DNA from: Lachnospiraceae bacterium UBA3273
GTDB taxonomy: Bacteria > Bacillota > Clostridia > Lachnospirales > Lachnospiraceae
Reading direction: 5' to 3'
Assembly: GCA_002362385.1 (NCBI GenBank)
Contig: DEUB01000007.1
Coordinates: 1-63,000, forward strand
DNA length: 63,000 bases
Every line of letters starts with the position of its first letter. The first letter of the stretch is position 1. The notes below the pieces were generated by a model that saw only the letters and a program-made list of their open reading frames with translations, was not told the origin of the DNA and made no database searches. A program made the position numbers and the translations under genes. This document shows positions 1-9,015 of the stretch, piece after piece.

Positions 1-383
1 GTAGAATTTACTTCTGCACTGGAAGTTACTTTTGCAATTAAGCTTCTCTGCCATTTTACTATTTACCTTTATCTTATCTTCGATAAAATCTGTCTCAATG
101 AAAACTTATATCTTTTTATGGTTGTCATTTGAGCATATAATTTTATATTTACACAAACAAATAAGCTGAAAGCTCGCGCCTTCAGCTTACCTGTTTGTGT
201 AAAAGGGGAATTCTTCCGGAATTGCTAATTAGCAAGTTTAACTTTCGTTAAACTATAATTAGTATATATCCTAAAAGCATATTTATCTACAAATATCTTG
301 CGCACAAATTGAACTATCTTGCTTTCTTGTCAAAATTCGACATTTTCCGCAAAGGCTCGGAATATTTCATATTATTATTTCTT
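1..383. other. Gene-free region downstream of radA
   Basis: AT-rich stretch without a credible coding frame on either strand. It holds a long imperfect hairpin (149-202, listed separately) and a smaller perfect one at 235-254, with arms AGTTTAAC and GTTAAACT and a 4-base loop, flanked by the self-complementary GCTAATTAGC at 224-233. Neither small element is followed by a run of T on the minus strand. The window starts here, so any gene to the left is not visible. Confidence 0.6.
149..202 (-). terminator. Large hairpin, probable terminator of the radA transcript
   Basis: An 11-base outer stem (149-159 with 192-202, TTACACAAACA/TGTTTGTGTAA) and an 8-base inner stem (163-170 with 181-188, AAGCTGAA/TTCAGCTT) enclose a 10-base loop. 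It lies about 180 bases past the radA stop codon. The minus strand after the stem is AT-rich but lacks a clean T run, so a bidirectional terminator is a guess. An insertion-sequence end is an alternative, but no transposase is nearby. Confidence 0.45.
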
Positions 384-1772
384 TTAAGCGCCTTGATCCT
401 GAATGATATTCACTGCCTCCATAATGTTTTTCACAGTATATATCTTAATTCCTTCCACATCTGTTAACTGCTTTCCGTTGGCATAGGGCGCAACGCAGCT
501 GGTAAATCCCAGCTTTCTGCCTTCCAGTATACGCTGCTTTGCCATGGAGACGCCTCTGACTTCCCCGCTCAATCCCACTTCGCCAAATACCAGCATCTTA
601 TCGTCAACCGGCTTATTGCGGTAGCTGGAAACAAGAGCCATGACCACTGCCAGATCCGTTGCCGGTTCAAAAATCCTCATACCGCCTGCAAAATTCACAT
701 AGGCATCCTCTCTTCCCAAAGGAATCCTCATCCTTTTCTCTATGACTGCCATTAAAAGATTCATCCTGTTAAAATCGCATCCCGTAGCCTGTCTTCTGGG
801 AATTTGGAAATTAGTGTCGCAGACCAATGCCTGGACCTCCAAAAGCATGGGCCTTGTTCCTTCCATACAGCAGGTTACCACTGAACCGTTGGCGCCTTCC
901 GGCTTTCCGCTAATTAAAAATTCGGAAGGATTTTTAACCTGGATGAGCCCCGCCTCTCCCATTTCAAAGACGCCGATCTCATCAGTGGAGCCAAAACGGT
1001 TTTTTACCCCTCGCAATATACGGTAAATATCCTGCTTGTCTCCTTCAAAATACAAAACCGTATCCACCATATGCTCTAAGACCCTGGGGCCGGCCACAGT
1101 GCCTTCTTTTGTCACATGCCCTACGATCAGCGTTGCAATATTCTCCACTTTGGCAAGCTGCATGAGAACGCCCGTTGATTCCCTTACCTGAGAAACGCTT
1201 CCCGGAGCCGAATTGACCTCTTCATTGTACATGGTCTGAATAGAGTCAATAATCAATATCTCCGGCTTTTCGGACTTTACCACATCTGAAATGGTTCCCA
1301 GATTTACCTCTGTTAACAGTTTAAAATGCTCCGTAAAATCTCCGATCCTGTCCGCCCTCATCTTAATCTGCGCTAAAGACTCTTCTCCCGATATATACAG
1401 CACTTCTTTTCCTTTTGCCGCCAGCTTCTGGCAGACCTGTAAAAGTAAAGTGGATTTCCCGATACCGGGATCTCCACCCACCAATGTCAGGGAACCGGGG
1501 ACAATACCGCCCCCCAACACCCTGTCAAACTCTTCAATTTCAGTTGCAAACCGTTCTTCCTTCCCGCTTACGACAGCTTTGAGCTCTACCGGCTTCCTGC
1601 CGGGAGAAGAAAGGGATTTTGCACTGCCTGCCGCCGGACTGCTCTTTACCGTGATCCGCTCTTCTACAAAGCAGTTCCAGGTACGGCAGACCGGGCACTG
1701 GCCCATCCACTTAGAAGATTCATAGCCACAGTTCTGACAAAAGAAAGCGCTTGTCGCTTTTCCTTTTGCCAT
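384..1772 (-). CDS. radA: DNA repair protein RadA (Sms)
   Basis: RadA is a RecA-like ATPase that helps branch migration and processing of recombination intermediates in the cytoplasm. The 462 residues match the usual family length. Visible in order are an N-terminal C4 zinc finger (CQNCGY and CPVC, about residues 13-30), a RecA-type core with Walker A GGDPGIGKST near residue 100 and a Walker B-like run LIIDSIQ, the RadA signature KNRFGS near residue 258, and a C-terminal Lon-protease-like domain. The ATG follows GGAGG at good spacing. The preceding 137-residue gene ends 2 bases upstream, so the two are very probably co-transcribed. Identity is secure. Confidence 0.98.
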   Translation of the reverse strand: MAKGKATSAFFCQNCGYESSKWMGQCPVCRTWNCFVEERITVKSSPAAGSAKSLSSPGRKPVELKAVVSGKEERFATEIEEFDRVLGGGIVPGSLTLVGGDPGIGKSTLLLQVCQKLAAKGKEVLYISGEESLAQIKMRADRIGDFTEHFKLLTEVNLGTISDVVKSEKPEILIIDSIQTMYNEEVNSAPGSVSQVRESTGVLMQLAKVENIATLIVGHVTKEGTVAGPRVLEHMVDTVLYFEGDKQDIYRILRGVKNRFGSTDEIGVFEMGEAGLIQVKNPSEFLISGKPEGANGSVVTCCMEGTRPMLLEVQALVCDTNFQIPRRQATGCDFNRMNLLMAVIEKRMRIPLGREDAYVNFAGGMRIFEPATDLAVVMALVSSYRNKPVDDKMLVFGEVGLSGEVRGVSMAKQRILEGRKLGFTSCVAPYANGKQLTDVEGIKIYTVKNIMEAVNIIQDQGA

Positions 1773-1774
1773 AT

Positions 1775-2188
1775 CTATACCTCCGTTACCTTTACATCAA
1801 CTTCGCCCATATCCGAAAGCTCTACACTAAGACTTAATTTTCCGCCAAATCCGGTCTTCATCTTGCCGATGCTTCCTCCGCCCACAAAAACCTCATACTC
1901 CGTATCGTCCTTTAAGCCCAGGGTAATCTGTGCATCTTCATTTCCTTCAACCCTGAAGTCCATCCCTTCAGCAGTCTCCTTTAGCTCATTTACACTGGTT
2001 CCCGGCACTGATTCATATAAAAACATTCCGTTCTTTTCCAGCTTGGTCATGGTCTGAAAGGTTTTAACCTTATAAAGGTCTCCTCCATGGGGAAAATCCT
2101 CCAGCTTTGCCTTTGCAGCCAGAGTGTGGTTTCCAAAGCTCACTGAACCGTCTTGTTCCGAACGGATTAATTGTTCTACAACTGCCAT
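1775..2188 (-). CDS. Small conserved protein of unknown function upstream of radA
   Basis: A 137-residue acidic protein without signal peptide or membrane segment. It looks like an all-beta fold: alternating polar/hydrophobic stretches and glycine turns (VFVGGGSIGKMKTGFGGK near residues 100-117). The start follows AGGAGG. It sits 2 bases before radA, so it is translated from the same message. I recall proteins of this size and kind annotated in this family of bacteria as endosialidase-like; nothing in the sequence supports that activity and I do not assign it. Confidence 0.85.
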   Translation of the reverse strand: MAVVEQLIRSEQDGSVSFGNHTLAAKAKLEDFPHGGDLYKVKTFQTMTKLEKNGMFLYESVPGTSVNELKETAEGMDFRVEGNEDAQITLGLKDDTEYEVFVGGGSIGKMKTGFGGKLSLSVELSDMGEVDVKVTEV

Positions 2189-2305
2189 TTTTATGTCCTC
2201 CTGTTTTTGATATACCCGTAAAAATGTCTTTCGCGACTATCTTAAGTATACCTTATTTTTGTCTTGTGGTAAATACCAATCCTCTCTGAATCTCCCTATG
2301 CTTTT

Positions 2306-4099
2306 CTATTCCATAACTATGGTATTTGGAGCTGTTGCATAATAAAGGATTTTGGTTCCCAATGATTCCATCAGAGCCCGTTTTACCGGTGCATTCAATT
2401 CTGTATTCTGCATTAAGCTTTCCGGCGCATCAAAAAAAGCTGTTTTAGGCGCAATGACCCGATAAACGCTCTCATCCATTCCGCCATTGCCGTGATGTCC
2501 CATTTGTACATAATCAGCCGCCAGGTTATCTCCCCACCTTTCCAAAAGCTTTGCTGAATATGCCGCTCCCACATCGGACAAAAACAATATGGAATCACGT
2601 TTTGCACTCAATTTGAATATCATTCCCCCGTTATTGCAGGGATCCGTATCTTCCGCCATCTCTTCCATGTCAAAAGAATGGAATACCTCCATTTTTAACC
2701 CGAACAGGTCTATTTCATCGCCTTCCTTTAAATAGACAATATTATCCGCTCCTGTAGTCAAATTCACGAATTCATCGTATATTTCAAACACATCCCACCA
2801 GTTTGCTTTATTTTTGTAGGTTTCATAATCCATAGGGACTGTGTATATTGTACCGATCTCTACCTGTCCGGAAGCATATACTCCGTTAAAAGCGCCCACA
2901 TGATCCGGATGCGGATGGGTAATGATCCATGCGTCCACCCTTCCTCCATGATCCAGAATCAAATTGAGAAGCCCCTCCGCATCTTCTTTCCAGCCGCCGT
3001 CTACGATGATCAAATGTCCGTCCCAGTCGGTTATGACATATATCATACTCTGTAATTCCGTTACGCTGGCAAACTGGGTAACAGTATATTTTCCCAAATC
3101 CGGTACAAATTTATATACTTCATAATTTTCTGTACTGCCCATTCGGGTATAGCCCAAAGTATAAAGCATATCCTCATCTGCATCTGCTTTTGACAGAACA
3201 ACTATATTGGCATCCTGATATTTTTCCAATGCTTCTTTTATTGAATCTGTCCCGGTCTCTTCATAAAGGCTGCGCACTAATCTTACTTTATCGTCACAAT
3301 CCCTTATCTGCATTTCCACTTCGAAAGGAGCCAGCATTTTGACCTCCGGCACTCCTTCCACCATTTCCCGTATTTCCATGATCTCTTTATTCATTTTAAA
3401 TCGGTTGTCCGGAAAAGCATATGTGCTGTTAAACAATATGCAGCCGTTAAAAGCAATGGACACGATCGCACTGACTGCCCAAATTGCCAGAAACATTGTA
3501 AAATATTTTTTCTGAATCTTAAAATGTCTGCTTCCATGGCCCAAGCCATCCTGTCCACTGCTTTTCTCTATACCGGAAGCGCTTTCCGTTTTATAAAACA
3601 GCTTCTTAATGATCCGGAGGACTGCTGCTCCCGTTAACGGCAGAAGTACATAAATCACTACGCTTTTATCTGTCCATGGAGCCTCCCACAATCCGGTAAA
3701 ATCATAGGGCTTTGAAAAACAAAATACCAAAGAGCTTATGAGCAGTATCCAAAGAGCTGCCACTGTCTGTTCATTTTTACCAAACAATTGCTCAAACAGC
3801 ATTTTCCATGCGGTAATGAAGAAAAACACTACTACAAACGGCATCAGAAGCTTACCGATCAATACCGGATGGACATCTAATATCTGTGCTGCAACCGCAT
3901 AGATCCAGGTCATAGGAGACCAATATGCAGACATTGCCGCCGACTCTCCCGTAAAAGGAGAATAAGAAAAATCGCCCTCATGCAGCACAGCCGTCAATGC
4001 CATTTCCAGAACACAATCTGTAGATGTATCAAGCCTGAAAATGCAAAATACCGCTGCAAAAACCATTCCAAATAAATAATGCCATTTATATCTTTTCAT
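2306..4099 (-). CDS. Membrane protein fused to a ComEC-like metallo-beta-lactamase hydrolase
   Basis: About 597 residues. The N-terminal part has several hydrophobic segments (from residue 5, around 55-100, 115-130, 145-165 and 205-225). An extracytoplasmic-type linker follows, then from about residue 345 a metallo-beta-lactamase domain. The metal motif THPHPDH is at about residues 394-400, with the later LSDVG and MGHHGNGG motifs typical of the soluble ComEC-like hydrolase. The fold suggests cleavage of a phosphoester or similar bond outside the cytoplasm; the substrate is unknown. The longest frame starts at 4222, but its first codons would be read from the clpC terminator at 4194-4217. The ATG at 4099 follows GGGGATAAG and begins just before the first membrane helix, so it is preferred. 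Confidence 0.8.
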   Translation of the reverse strand: MKRYKWHYLFGMVFAAVFCIFRLDTSTDCVLEMALTAVLHEGDFSYSPFTGESAAMSAYWSPMTWIYAVAAQILDVHPVLIGKLLMPFVVVFFFITAWKMLFEQLFGKNEQTVAALWILLISSLVFCFSKPYDFTGLWEAPWTDKSVVIYVLLPLTGAAVLRIIKKLFYKTESASGIEKSSGQDGLGHGSRHFKIQKKYFTMFLAIWAVSAIVSIAFNGCILFNSTYAFPDNRFKMNKEIMEIREMVEGVPEVKMLAPFEVEMQIRDCDDKVRLVRSLYEETGTDSIKEALEKYQDANIVVLSKADADEDMLYTLGYTRMGSTENYEVYKFVPDLGKYTVTQFASVTELQSMIYVITDWDGHLIIVDGGWKEDAEGLLNLILDHGGRVDAWIITHPHPDHVGAFNGVYASGQVEIGTIYTVPMDYETYKNKANWWDVFEIYDEFVNLTTGADNIVYLKEGDEIDLFGLKMEVFHSFDMEEMAEDTDPCNNGGMIFKLSAKRDSILFLSDVGAAYSAKLLERWGDNLAADYVQMGHHGNGGMDESVYRVIAPKTAFFDAPESLMQNTELNAPVKRALMESLGTKILYYATAPNTIVME

Positions 4100-4193
4100 C
4101 CTTATGCTTATCCCCTTCGTCTTACCCCAAACATATGAATGTCCTTCAAAAGAGATAGCCGATAACCCCTGCCTTCTTTTATATTCTGAAAGA

Positions 4194-4217
4194 AGAACCG
4201 TTATCAAAAACGGTTCT
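4194..4217 (-). terminator. Terminator of clpC
   Basis: Nine-base perfect stem (AGAACCGTT with AACGGTTCT) and a 6-base loop, followed on the minus strand by TCTTTC. It begins 19 bases past the clpC stop codon. Its position argues against the upstream start of the next gene. Confidence 0.75.
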
Positions 4218-4235
4218 CCCATTAAGAAGCTTCGA

Positions 4236-6668
4236 CTATTCCTTCACAGTAAAAGTCACTTTTTTATCGTGTACGCCTGCGCTGACCTTATTCTTTGCCT
4301 TGATCTTTCCCGAAAGGATCTCTTCCGCCAGAGCATCCTCGATCTCCGTCTGTATGGCTCTTTTAAGCGGCCTTGCCCCCATCTTCAGGTCCGTATATTT
4401 ATCCACGATATAATCCTTTAAGGATGCCGTCAGGCTCAGCTCAATATCCATCTGCGTCTTAGCGCGACTGCACAGGTTTTTGCCAAGAAGGGAGGCGATC
4501 TTTTTCATATCTTCCTTTGTCAGCTGGTGGAATACCATGATCTCGTCGATCCTGTTAATAAATTCCGGCTTAAACAGGCGTTTAACCTCTTCCATAACGC
4601 CGTCCTTCATTTTCTCGTAATTCTGCTTTTCCGTGGTAACGGCGGCAAATCCCAGGTTCTTGGGTTCTATGATGCGCGCCGCTCCCGCGTTGGAGGTCAT
4701 GATCAGGATCGTATTCTTGAAATTGACCTTTCTGCCCTTGGAATCCGTGATATGTCCCTCATCCAGCACCTGCAAAAGAATATTGAACACATCGGGATGG
4801 GCCTTTTCTATTTCATCAAAAAGCACTACGGAATAGGGATTCCTCCTGATCTTTTCACTGAGCTGCCCTCCGTCGTCATGTCCCACATACCCGGGAGGAG
4901 AACCGATCATCTTGGCAACGGAATGAGGCTCCATATATTCGGACATATCCACCCTGATAAGGGCGCTCTCCGAACCGAACATCGCTTCAGCCAAAGCCTT
5001 GCTGAGTTCCGTTTTACCCACGCCTGTAGGCCCCAGAAAGAGAAAAGAACCTATGGGCTTGTTGGGATCGGCAAGACCGACCCTGCCTCTCCTCATGGCC
5101 TTGGCCACCGCAGCCACGGCCTCCTCCTGTCCGATCACTCTCTTATGGAGAATAGATTCCAGCCTTAAAAGCCGTTCGCTTTCTTTCTCGGCCAGCTTGC
5201 TGACGGGAATCTTGGTCCACATGGAAACCACGTCTGCAATGTGATTCTCCCCTACCACCAGGCTGCGGTCGGTCATTTTCTTTTCATGCCTCTCCTTTAG
5301 CCTGTTATACTTTTTGATCAGTTCATCCTGTTTTAATTTTATCTCATGGGCCTGGGAAAAAGCGTCAAATTTAAAGGAACGCTCGATCTGCAGATCCATG
5401 GCCTTAATCTGTTCCTCTAACTCCCTGCATTTTTCAGGAAGATTCATACCTTTGAGCCTTAGTGCCGCCGCCGTTTCATCGATCAGGTCGATGGCTTTAT
5501 CTGGCAGGTTCCTGTCGTTGATATAGCGCTTTGACAGCTTGACCGCCGCTTCTATGGCCTCATCGGAAATGGTTACCTGATGATGGTCTTCATATTTCTG
5601 CTTGATCCCCTTTAAGATCTCGATTGCTTCCCCTACCGTAGGCTCATCCACGTTGACCGGCTGGAACCTTCTTTCAAGAGCCGCGTCCTTGGCCAGATAT
5701 TTGCGGTATTCCTCAATTGTCGTAGCCCCGATCAGCTGGATCTCTCCTCTTGCCAGGGACGGTTTTAAAATATTGGAGGCATCGATTGCGCCTTCTGCGC
5801 CTCCCGCCCCGATGATCGTATGGATCTCATCCAGAAACAGGATGATATTGCCGTCTTCAATAACTTCCCCGATAACCTTCTTGATCCTTTCCTCAAATTC
5901 GCCGCGGTATTTGCTCCCTGCAACCATGGCGGATAAGTCTAAAGTTACCACTCTTTTCCTGCTGATCGTAGGCGGAACGTCTTCTGCCGCAATTCTCAAT
6001 GCAAGGCCTTCGGCAATGGCCGTTTTGCCCACGCCCGGTTCTCCGATCAGGCACGGGTTGTTTTTGGTCCTTCTGCTTAAAATCTGTATTACCCTCAAAA
6101 TCTCGTTTTCCCTGCCGATAACGGGATCCAGTTTCCCTTCTCTGGCAAGCTTTGTTAAATCCCTGCTGTACTGGTCAAGGGTCTTTGTGGGATTTTTCTT
6201 TTTCTTGGGATTTAGGTCCTCCTTTGCCAAAGACGCATCTTCGCCCATGGCGATCAGGGTGTCGACATACATCTTTTGAAGGCTTACCCCTAAGGTATAC
6301 AAAAGCCTTGCCGCTATATTATCCCCCTCTTTAATTATGGACAGCAGTATATGCTCCGTACCCGTTCCGGCAGACTGAAACCTTGACGCCTGTTTATCCG
6401 CTTCCTGAAGGATCTGGACCGCCCTGGGTGAATAGCCGTCTCTTTCCAATATGGATACAGCTCCCGAAGGCGCGATCAACTCCCTGATGACCTCCAGAAC
6501 CTTTTCCGAAGTTACCCCGTGATTCTGCAATATTTTAGCCGCGACTCCGCTTTGCTGCTTTAAAAGCCCTAAAAGGATATGCTCTGTACCGATATAGTTT
6601 TGTCCTGTGGTCTTTGCCATTTTTTTTGCAAACGTCAATGCCGCTTTGGCATTATCAGTGTATGCCAT
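4236..6668 (-). CDS. clpC: ATP-dependent Clp protease ATP-binding subunit ClpC
   Basis: ClpC is a class I AAA+ unfoldase that feeds proteins to ClpP and, with adaptors, handles misfolded and regulatory proteins. The 810 residues show two N-terminal Clp repeats (residues 1-145, with GTEHILLGLL and GTEHILLSII), AAA domain 1 with Walker A GEPGVGKT near 205, a coiled middle domain (about 400-480), AAA domain 2 with Walker A GPTGVGKT near 540, and a C-terminal ClpB-type domain. The middle-domain length fits ClpC rather than ClpB. There are no McsA, McsB or CtsR genes beside it, unlike the Bacillus operon. The gene upstream ends 31 bases before its start, so it may be read from the promoter near 8850. 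Confidence 0.97.
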   Translation of the reverse strand: MAYTDNAKAALTFAKKMAKTTGQNYIGTEHILLGLLKQQSGVAAKILQNHGVTSEKVLEVIRELIAPSGAVSILERDGYSPRAVQILQEADKQASRFQSAGTGTEHILLSIIKEGDNIAARLLYTLGVSLQKMYVDTLIAMGEDASLAKEDLNPKKKKNPTKTLDQYSRDLTKLAREGKLDPVIGRENEILRVIQILSRRTKNNPCLIGEPGVGKTAIAEGLALRIAAEDVPPTISRKRVVTLDLSAMVAGSKYRGEFEERIKKVIGEVIEDGNIILFLDEIHTIIGAGGAEGAIDASNILKPSLARGEIQLIGATTIEEYRKYLAKDAALERRFQPVNVDEPTVGEAIEILKGIKQKYEDHHQVTISDEAIEAAVKLSKRYINDRNLPDKAIDLIDETAAALRLKGMNLPEKCRELEEQIKAMDLQIERSFKFDAFSQAHEIKLKQDELIKKYNRLKERHEKKMTDRSLVVGENHIADVVSMWTKIPVSKLAEKESERLLRLESILHKRVIGQEEAVAAVAKAMRRGRVGLADPNKPIGSFLFLGPTGVGKTELSKALAEAMFGSESALIRVDMSEYMEPHSVAKMIGSPPGYVGHDDGGQLSEKIRRNPYSVVLFDEIEKAHPDVFNILLQVLDEGHITDSKGRKVNFKNTILIMTSNAGAARIIEPKNLGFAAVTTEKQNYEKMKDGVMEEVKRLFKPEFINRIDEIMVFHQLTKEDMKKIASLLGKNLCSRAKTQMDIELSLTASLKDYIVDKYTDLKMGARPLKRAIQTEIEDALAEEILSGKIKAKNKVSAGVHDKKVTFTVKE

Positions 6669-6699
6669 TATTGGTTATCCTCCATTTCCATCTTTCTAC

Positions 6700-8754
6700 T
6701 CAATCGTCATCCAGATTGATAAATTCAAATTCAAAATCATCATCTAGTCCGCCGGATTCCGGCTCTCTCGATAAATTAATCATTTTAAAGCTGGAGGGCT
6801 TTCTTGCCGTTCTTGCTCTCTCCGGCTCCGCTTTTGTTTCCTTTGGTCTCTCACTTGGCTTTGACGGTATCTCGCCGTCAAGCTGAAGCTGGCTGATGAT
6901 CTTTTCCTCCAGGGAAGAGGCATCGATTTCCATATCCGTTGCCGCTTCCGTAACGGTTTTTCCTGCCGCCTTTTTTGCCTGCTCCGCCTTTCTCTCCGTC
7001 CTCTTTACTTCTTCGGGCTTTTTCTCCGCCCGTTTTACAGCCTCTGCTTCGGGCTTTTTCTCCGCCCGTTTAGCGGTTTCCGGTCCGGACTTTCTCTCTG
7101 TCCGTTTTACGGCTTCTGCTTCAGGTTTTCTCTCTGCCCTTCCGGCTACTTCCGCTGCGGGTTTCTTCTCCGCCCTTCCGATCGCATCCGCTGTAGGCTT
7201 CTTCTCTGTTCCGTCAGCTGCCTTTGTATCAGACCTTTTCTCTGCTTTCTTTCCCGTCCCTGCTATAGGCGCTCCTTCTTTTTCGGCTCTTCTATCATCC
7301 CTGGCTTTCCGGGATTTCCTGCGGATGTCTTCCTGTGATTCATCCTCGTCATCCTCGTCGTCTTCGTCATCTTCTCCCATATCCGCTTTCAGTTCCCTGT
7401 TTTTCATAATGAGATTGATGATGCAGAATACCGCGATCAGCAAAAGGCATGCCATAACACACATGATCGCAAATCTCTTGTGGGCAACATCTTTATATTT
7501 AAAATAGGACTGATCCAGTTCATAAGAGGTATCCCGTTCCACGTAACGCTGATAAGTTCCCTCCACGATATCATACAAATAGAAGTTTTCGCTTCCCTCA
7601 TTGTTTACGGCATAGAGAAGATAAAATTCCACTTCTTTATCCAGCTCTTCCACCTTTACCGGTTCCTCGTCCTGCCCTTCCTGTTCTCCGGAGTCTTCAT
7701 TACCCTCTTCCCCGGGTACCGTTACCGGCTTATCCGTCAGCTCGGTATAAATATATGCCGGTATTACCTTGTTCTCCCAAGGCAGGTAAGTTCCCGTATA
7801 GTTATCGGGAATTTTTATCTGCGCCTCATATCTGACCGGCATGATAAATTTCCCGTCAATACCTTTTAACTGCAGAAAATCCAGAAAGCTGTCGGAATCT
7901 TCATAATAAATACGGAAATCAGAACTGGTTCCGTCTCCCGTCGTCAGATAAAGAAGCCTGATATTCCCTGCCGCAAAATATGCGGACTGTACGTCGATCC
8001 CTTTGTAATTGTAGGTTTCCTGCACAAATCCTTCCGGCAGCAGTTCCTGTGGATAAGTAAGATCGATCTGGAAAGAAGAATAAATAGACTCTCCCCCTAT
8101 AGGGATCCTGTTTGTAACAGGATCGATCGTGGCGGGCGCCTGCGCTCCCGAAGTCATTCCTCCTACTGCGTCGGCTCCTGCGCTGGTTGTAACCGCGCCG
8201 TCAGCTCCTGCGCTGACCGCAGCCGCGCCATTACCGTCTGTACCGTCTTCCGAACCGGAACCCGATTCCCCATCCTGAACCGTCCCGGTATCAGACTGCT
8301 GCTCCGTCTCTCCGTCTCCCGCATTACCTGAGGCAGCGCCCCGGTTGATCGTAAAATTATAAGTCAGCTTGGAACCGTCTTCCGCCTGTACCGTTACATG
8401 GGCGGAATTGCTTCCCTGCTGCAGCCGCTTAAATCCTCCGGCCTCTATAACCTTAGAGGTGGTCTCTTCCACACTGCACGCCACGGAAACGGTATCCACA
8501 TCCTCCGAAACATTTATTGTATAATTTGTCACTTCCGGCGAGAACTCCGGCGATAACGTCCCCGGCGTAACGCTTAGGGATTTTAAATGCGCATTGGAGG
8601 ACTGAAGAGTTCCTCCGCTCTCCCCCGACTCCGGATCCGGACTGTTGACCGCTCCCGCATAAATATCCTTTGCATATGCACCAAAAATCACACATACAGC
8701 CAGTAAAACTCCTGCTGCCCGTATACTTCCCTTTTGTAACGACTTAAAAAACAT
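6700..8754 (-). CDS. Membrane-anchored protein with cadherin-like domain and repeat-rich cytoplasmic tail
   Basis: 684 residues of unknown function. An N-terminal signal segment (hydrophobic residues 13-28) leads to a cadherin-like beta-sandwich module (about 55-140, with LKSLSVTPGTLSPEFSPEV and YTINVS). A Gly/Ala/Thr-rich linker follows, then a second extracellular region (about 215-410). A single membrane helix (about 420-442) precedes an acidic DDEDDEDDEDE stretch and a Lys/Glu/Ala-rich tail of about 230 residues. The tail carries roughly 12-residue repeats (KRAEKKPEAEAV type) and ends in an acidic tip. The topology places the tail inside the cell, where it could bind other proteins. The ATG follows GGAGAGGAG. 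Its own promoter is seen upstream, and clpC follows after 31 bases. Confidence 0.85.
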   Translation of the reverse strand: MFFKSLQKGSIRAAGVLLAVCVIFGAYAKDIYAGAVNSPDPESGESGGTLQSSNAHLKSLSVTPGTLSPEFSPEVTNYTINVSEDVDTVSVACSVEETTSKVIEAGGFKRLQQGSNSAHVTVQAEDGSKLTYNFTINRGAASGNAGDGETEQQSDTGTVQDGESGSGSEDGTDGNGAAAVSAGADGAVTTSAGADAVGGMTSGAQAPATIDPVTNRIPIGGESIYSSFQIDLTYPQELLPEGFVQETYNYKGIDVQSAYFAAGNIRLLYLTTGDGTSSDFRIYYEDSDSFLDFLQLKGIDGKFIMPVRYEAQIKIPDNYTGTYLPWENKVIPAYIYTELTDKPVTVPGEEGNEDSGEQEGQDEEPVKVEELDKEVEFYLLYAVNNEGSENFYLYDIVEGTYQRYVERDTSYELDQSYFKYKDVAHKRFAIMCVMACLLLIAVFCIINLIMKNRELKADMGEDDEDDEDDEDESQEDIRRKSRKARDDRRAEKEGAPIAGTGKKAEKRSDTKAADGTEKKPTADAIGRAEKKPAAEVAGRAERKPEAEAVKRTERKSGPETAKRAEKKPEAEAVKRAEKKPEEVKRTERKAEQAKKAAGKTVTEAATDMEIDASSLEEKIISQLQLDGEIPSKPSERPKETKAEPERARTARKPSSFKMINLSREPESGGLDDDFEFEFINLDDD
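6960..7215 (-). repeat. In-frame 36-bp-type repeats coding for a Lys/Glu/Pro-rich tail
   Basis: Five to six imperfect copies of a unit of about 36 bases, each coding for a variant of [KG]RAE[KR]KPEAEAV. On the plus strand they appear as recurring CTTTCTCTCC and CTTTTTCTCCGCCCG blocks. Copy number is likely to vary between strains by slippage or recombination. Confidence 0.75.
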
Positions 8755-8848
8755 AAGATCTCCTCTCCTGCTGCCGCTTTTCTATTAATACTATTGTTTA
8801 CTCTCACATTATAATTATCCTGTTGTAAACGCATATTTACACATAAAT

Positions 8849-8877
8849 ATCATACTATCGGCTCCAAAAACCGTCAA
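8849..8877 (-). promoter_or_regulatory. Sigma-A type promoter of the cadherin-like gene
   Basis: On the minus strand TTGACG (8872-8877), a 17-base spacer and TATGAT (8849-8854). The start codon lies about 95 bases downstream. It probably also drives clpC. Confidence 0.7.
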
Positions 8878-8941
8878 CCAAAATGTGGTATTATTATAAA
8901 AATTTAATAACCTCCCGTTACAATATATTGTATTCACACAT

Positions 8942-8988
8942 AAAAAGCCTTTCGCCCCGCCGTTTTCCTTCGGCAGGACAAAAGACTT
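8942..8988 (-). terminator. Terminator of the purine operon
   Basis: Long GC-rich imperfect stem (about 8947-8986) with GCCG/CGGC at its head and an 8-base loop, followed by TTTTTAT on the minus strand, 28 bases past the purD stop codon. Confidence 0.85.
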
Positions 8989-9015
8989 TCCTGAAACTTT
9001 TTATTTTTATGCCCG

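Noticed and set aside
149..202. Inverted repeat as an insertion-sequence terminus
   Set aside because: No transposase or matching second end is present; a terminator explains it more simply.
4100..4222. Longer N-terminus of the membrane/hydrolase fusion
   Set aside because: The added codons cover the clpC terminator, and a better start directly before the first helix exists.
7284..7385. Repeats of CATCCTCGTC type as a possible regulatory repeat
   Set aside because: They only encode the acidic Asp/Glu run of the membrane protein tail.
6896..7507. 203-residue plus-strand frame rich in Ser, Ala and Phe
   Set aside because: It is the antisense image of the Lys/Glu repeat tail of the cadherin-like protein.
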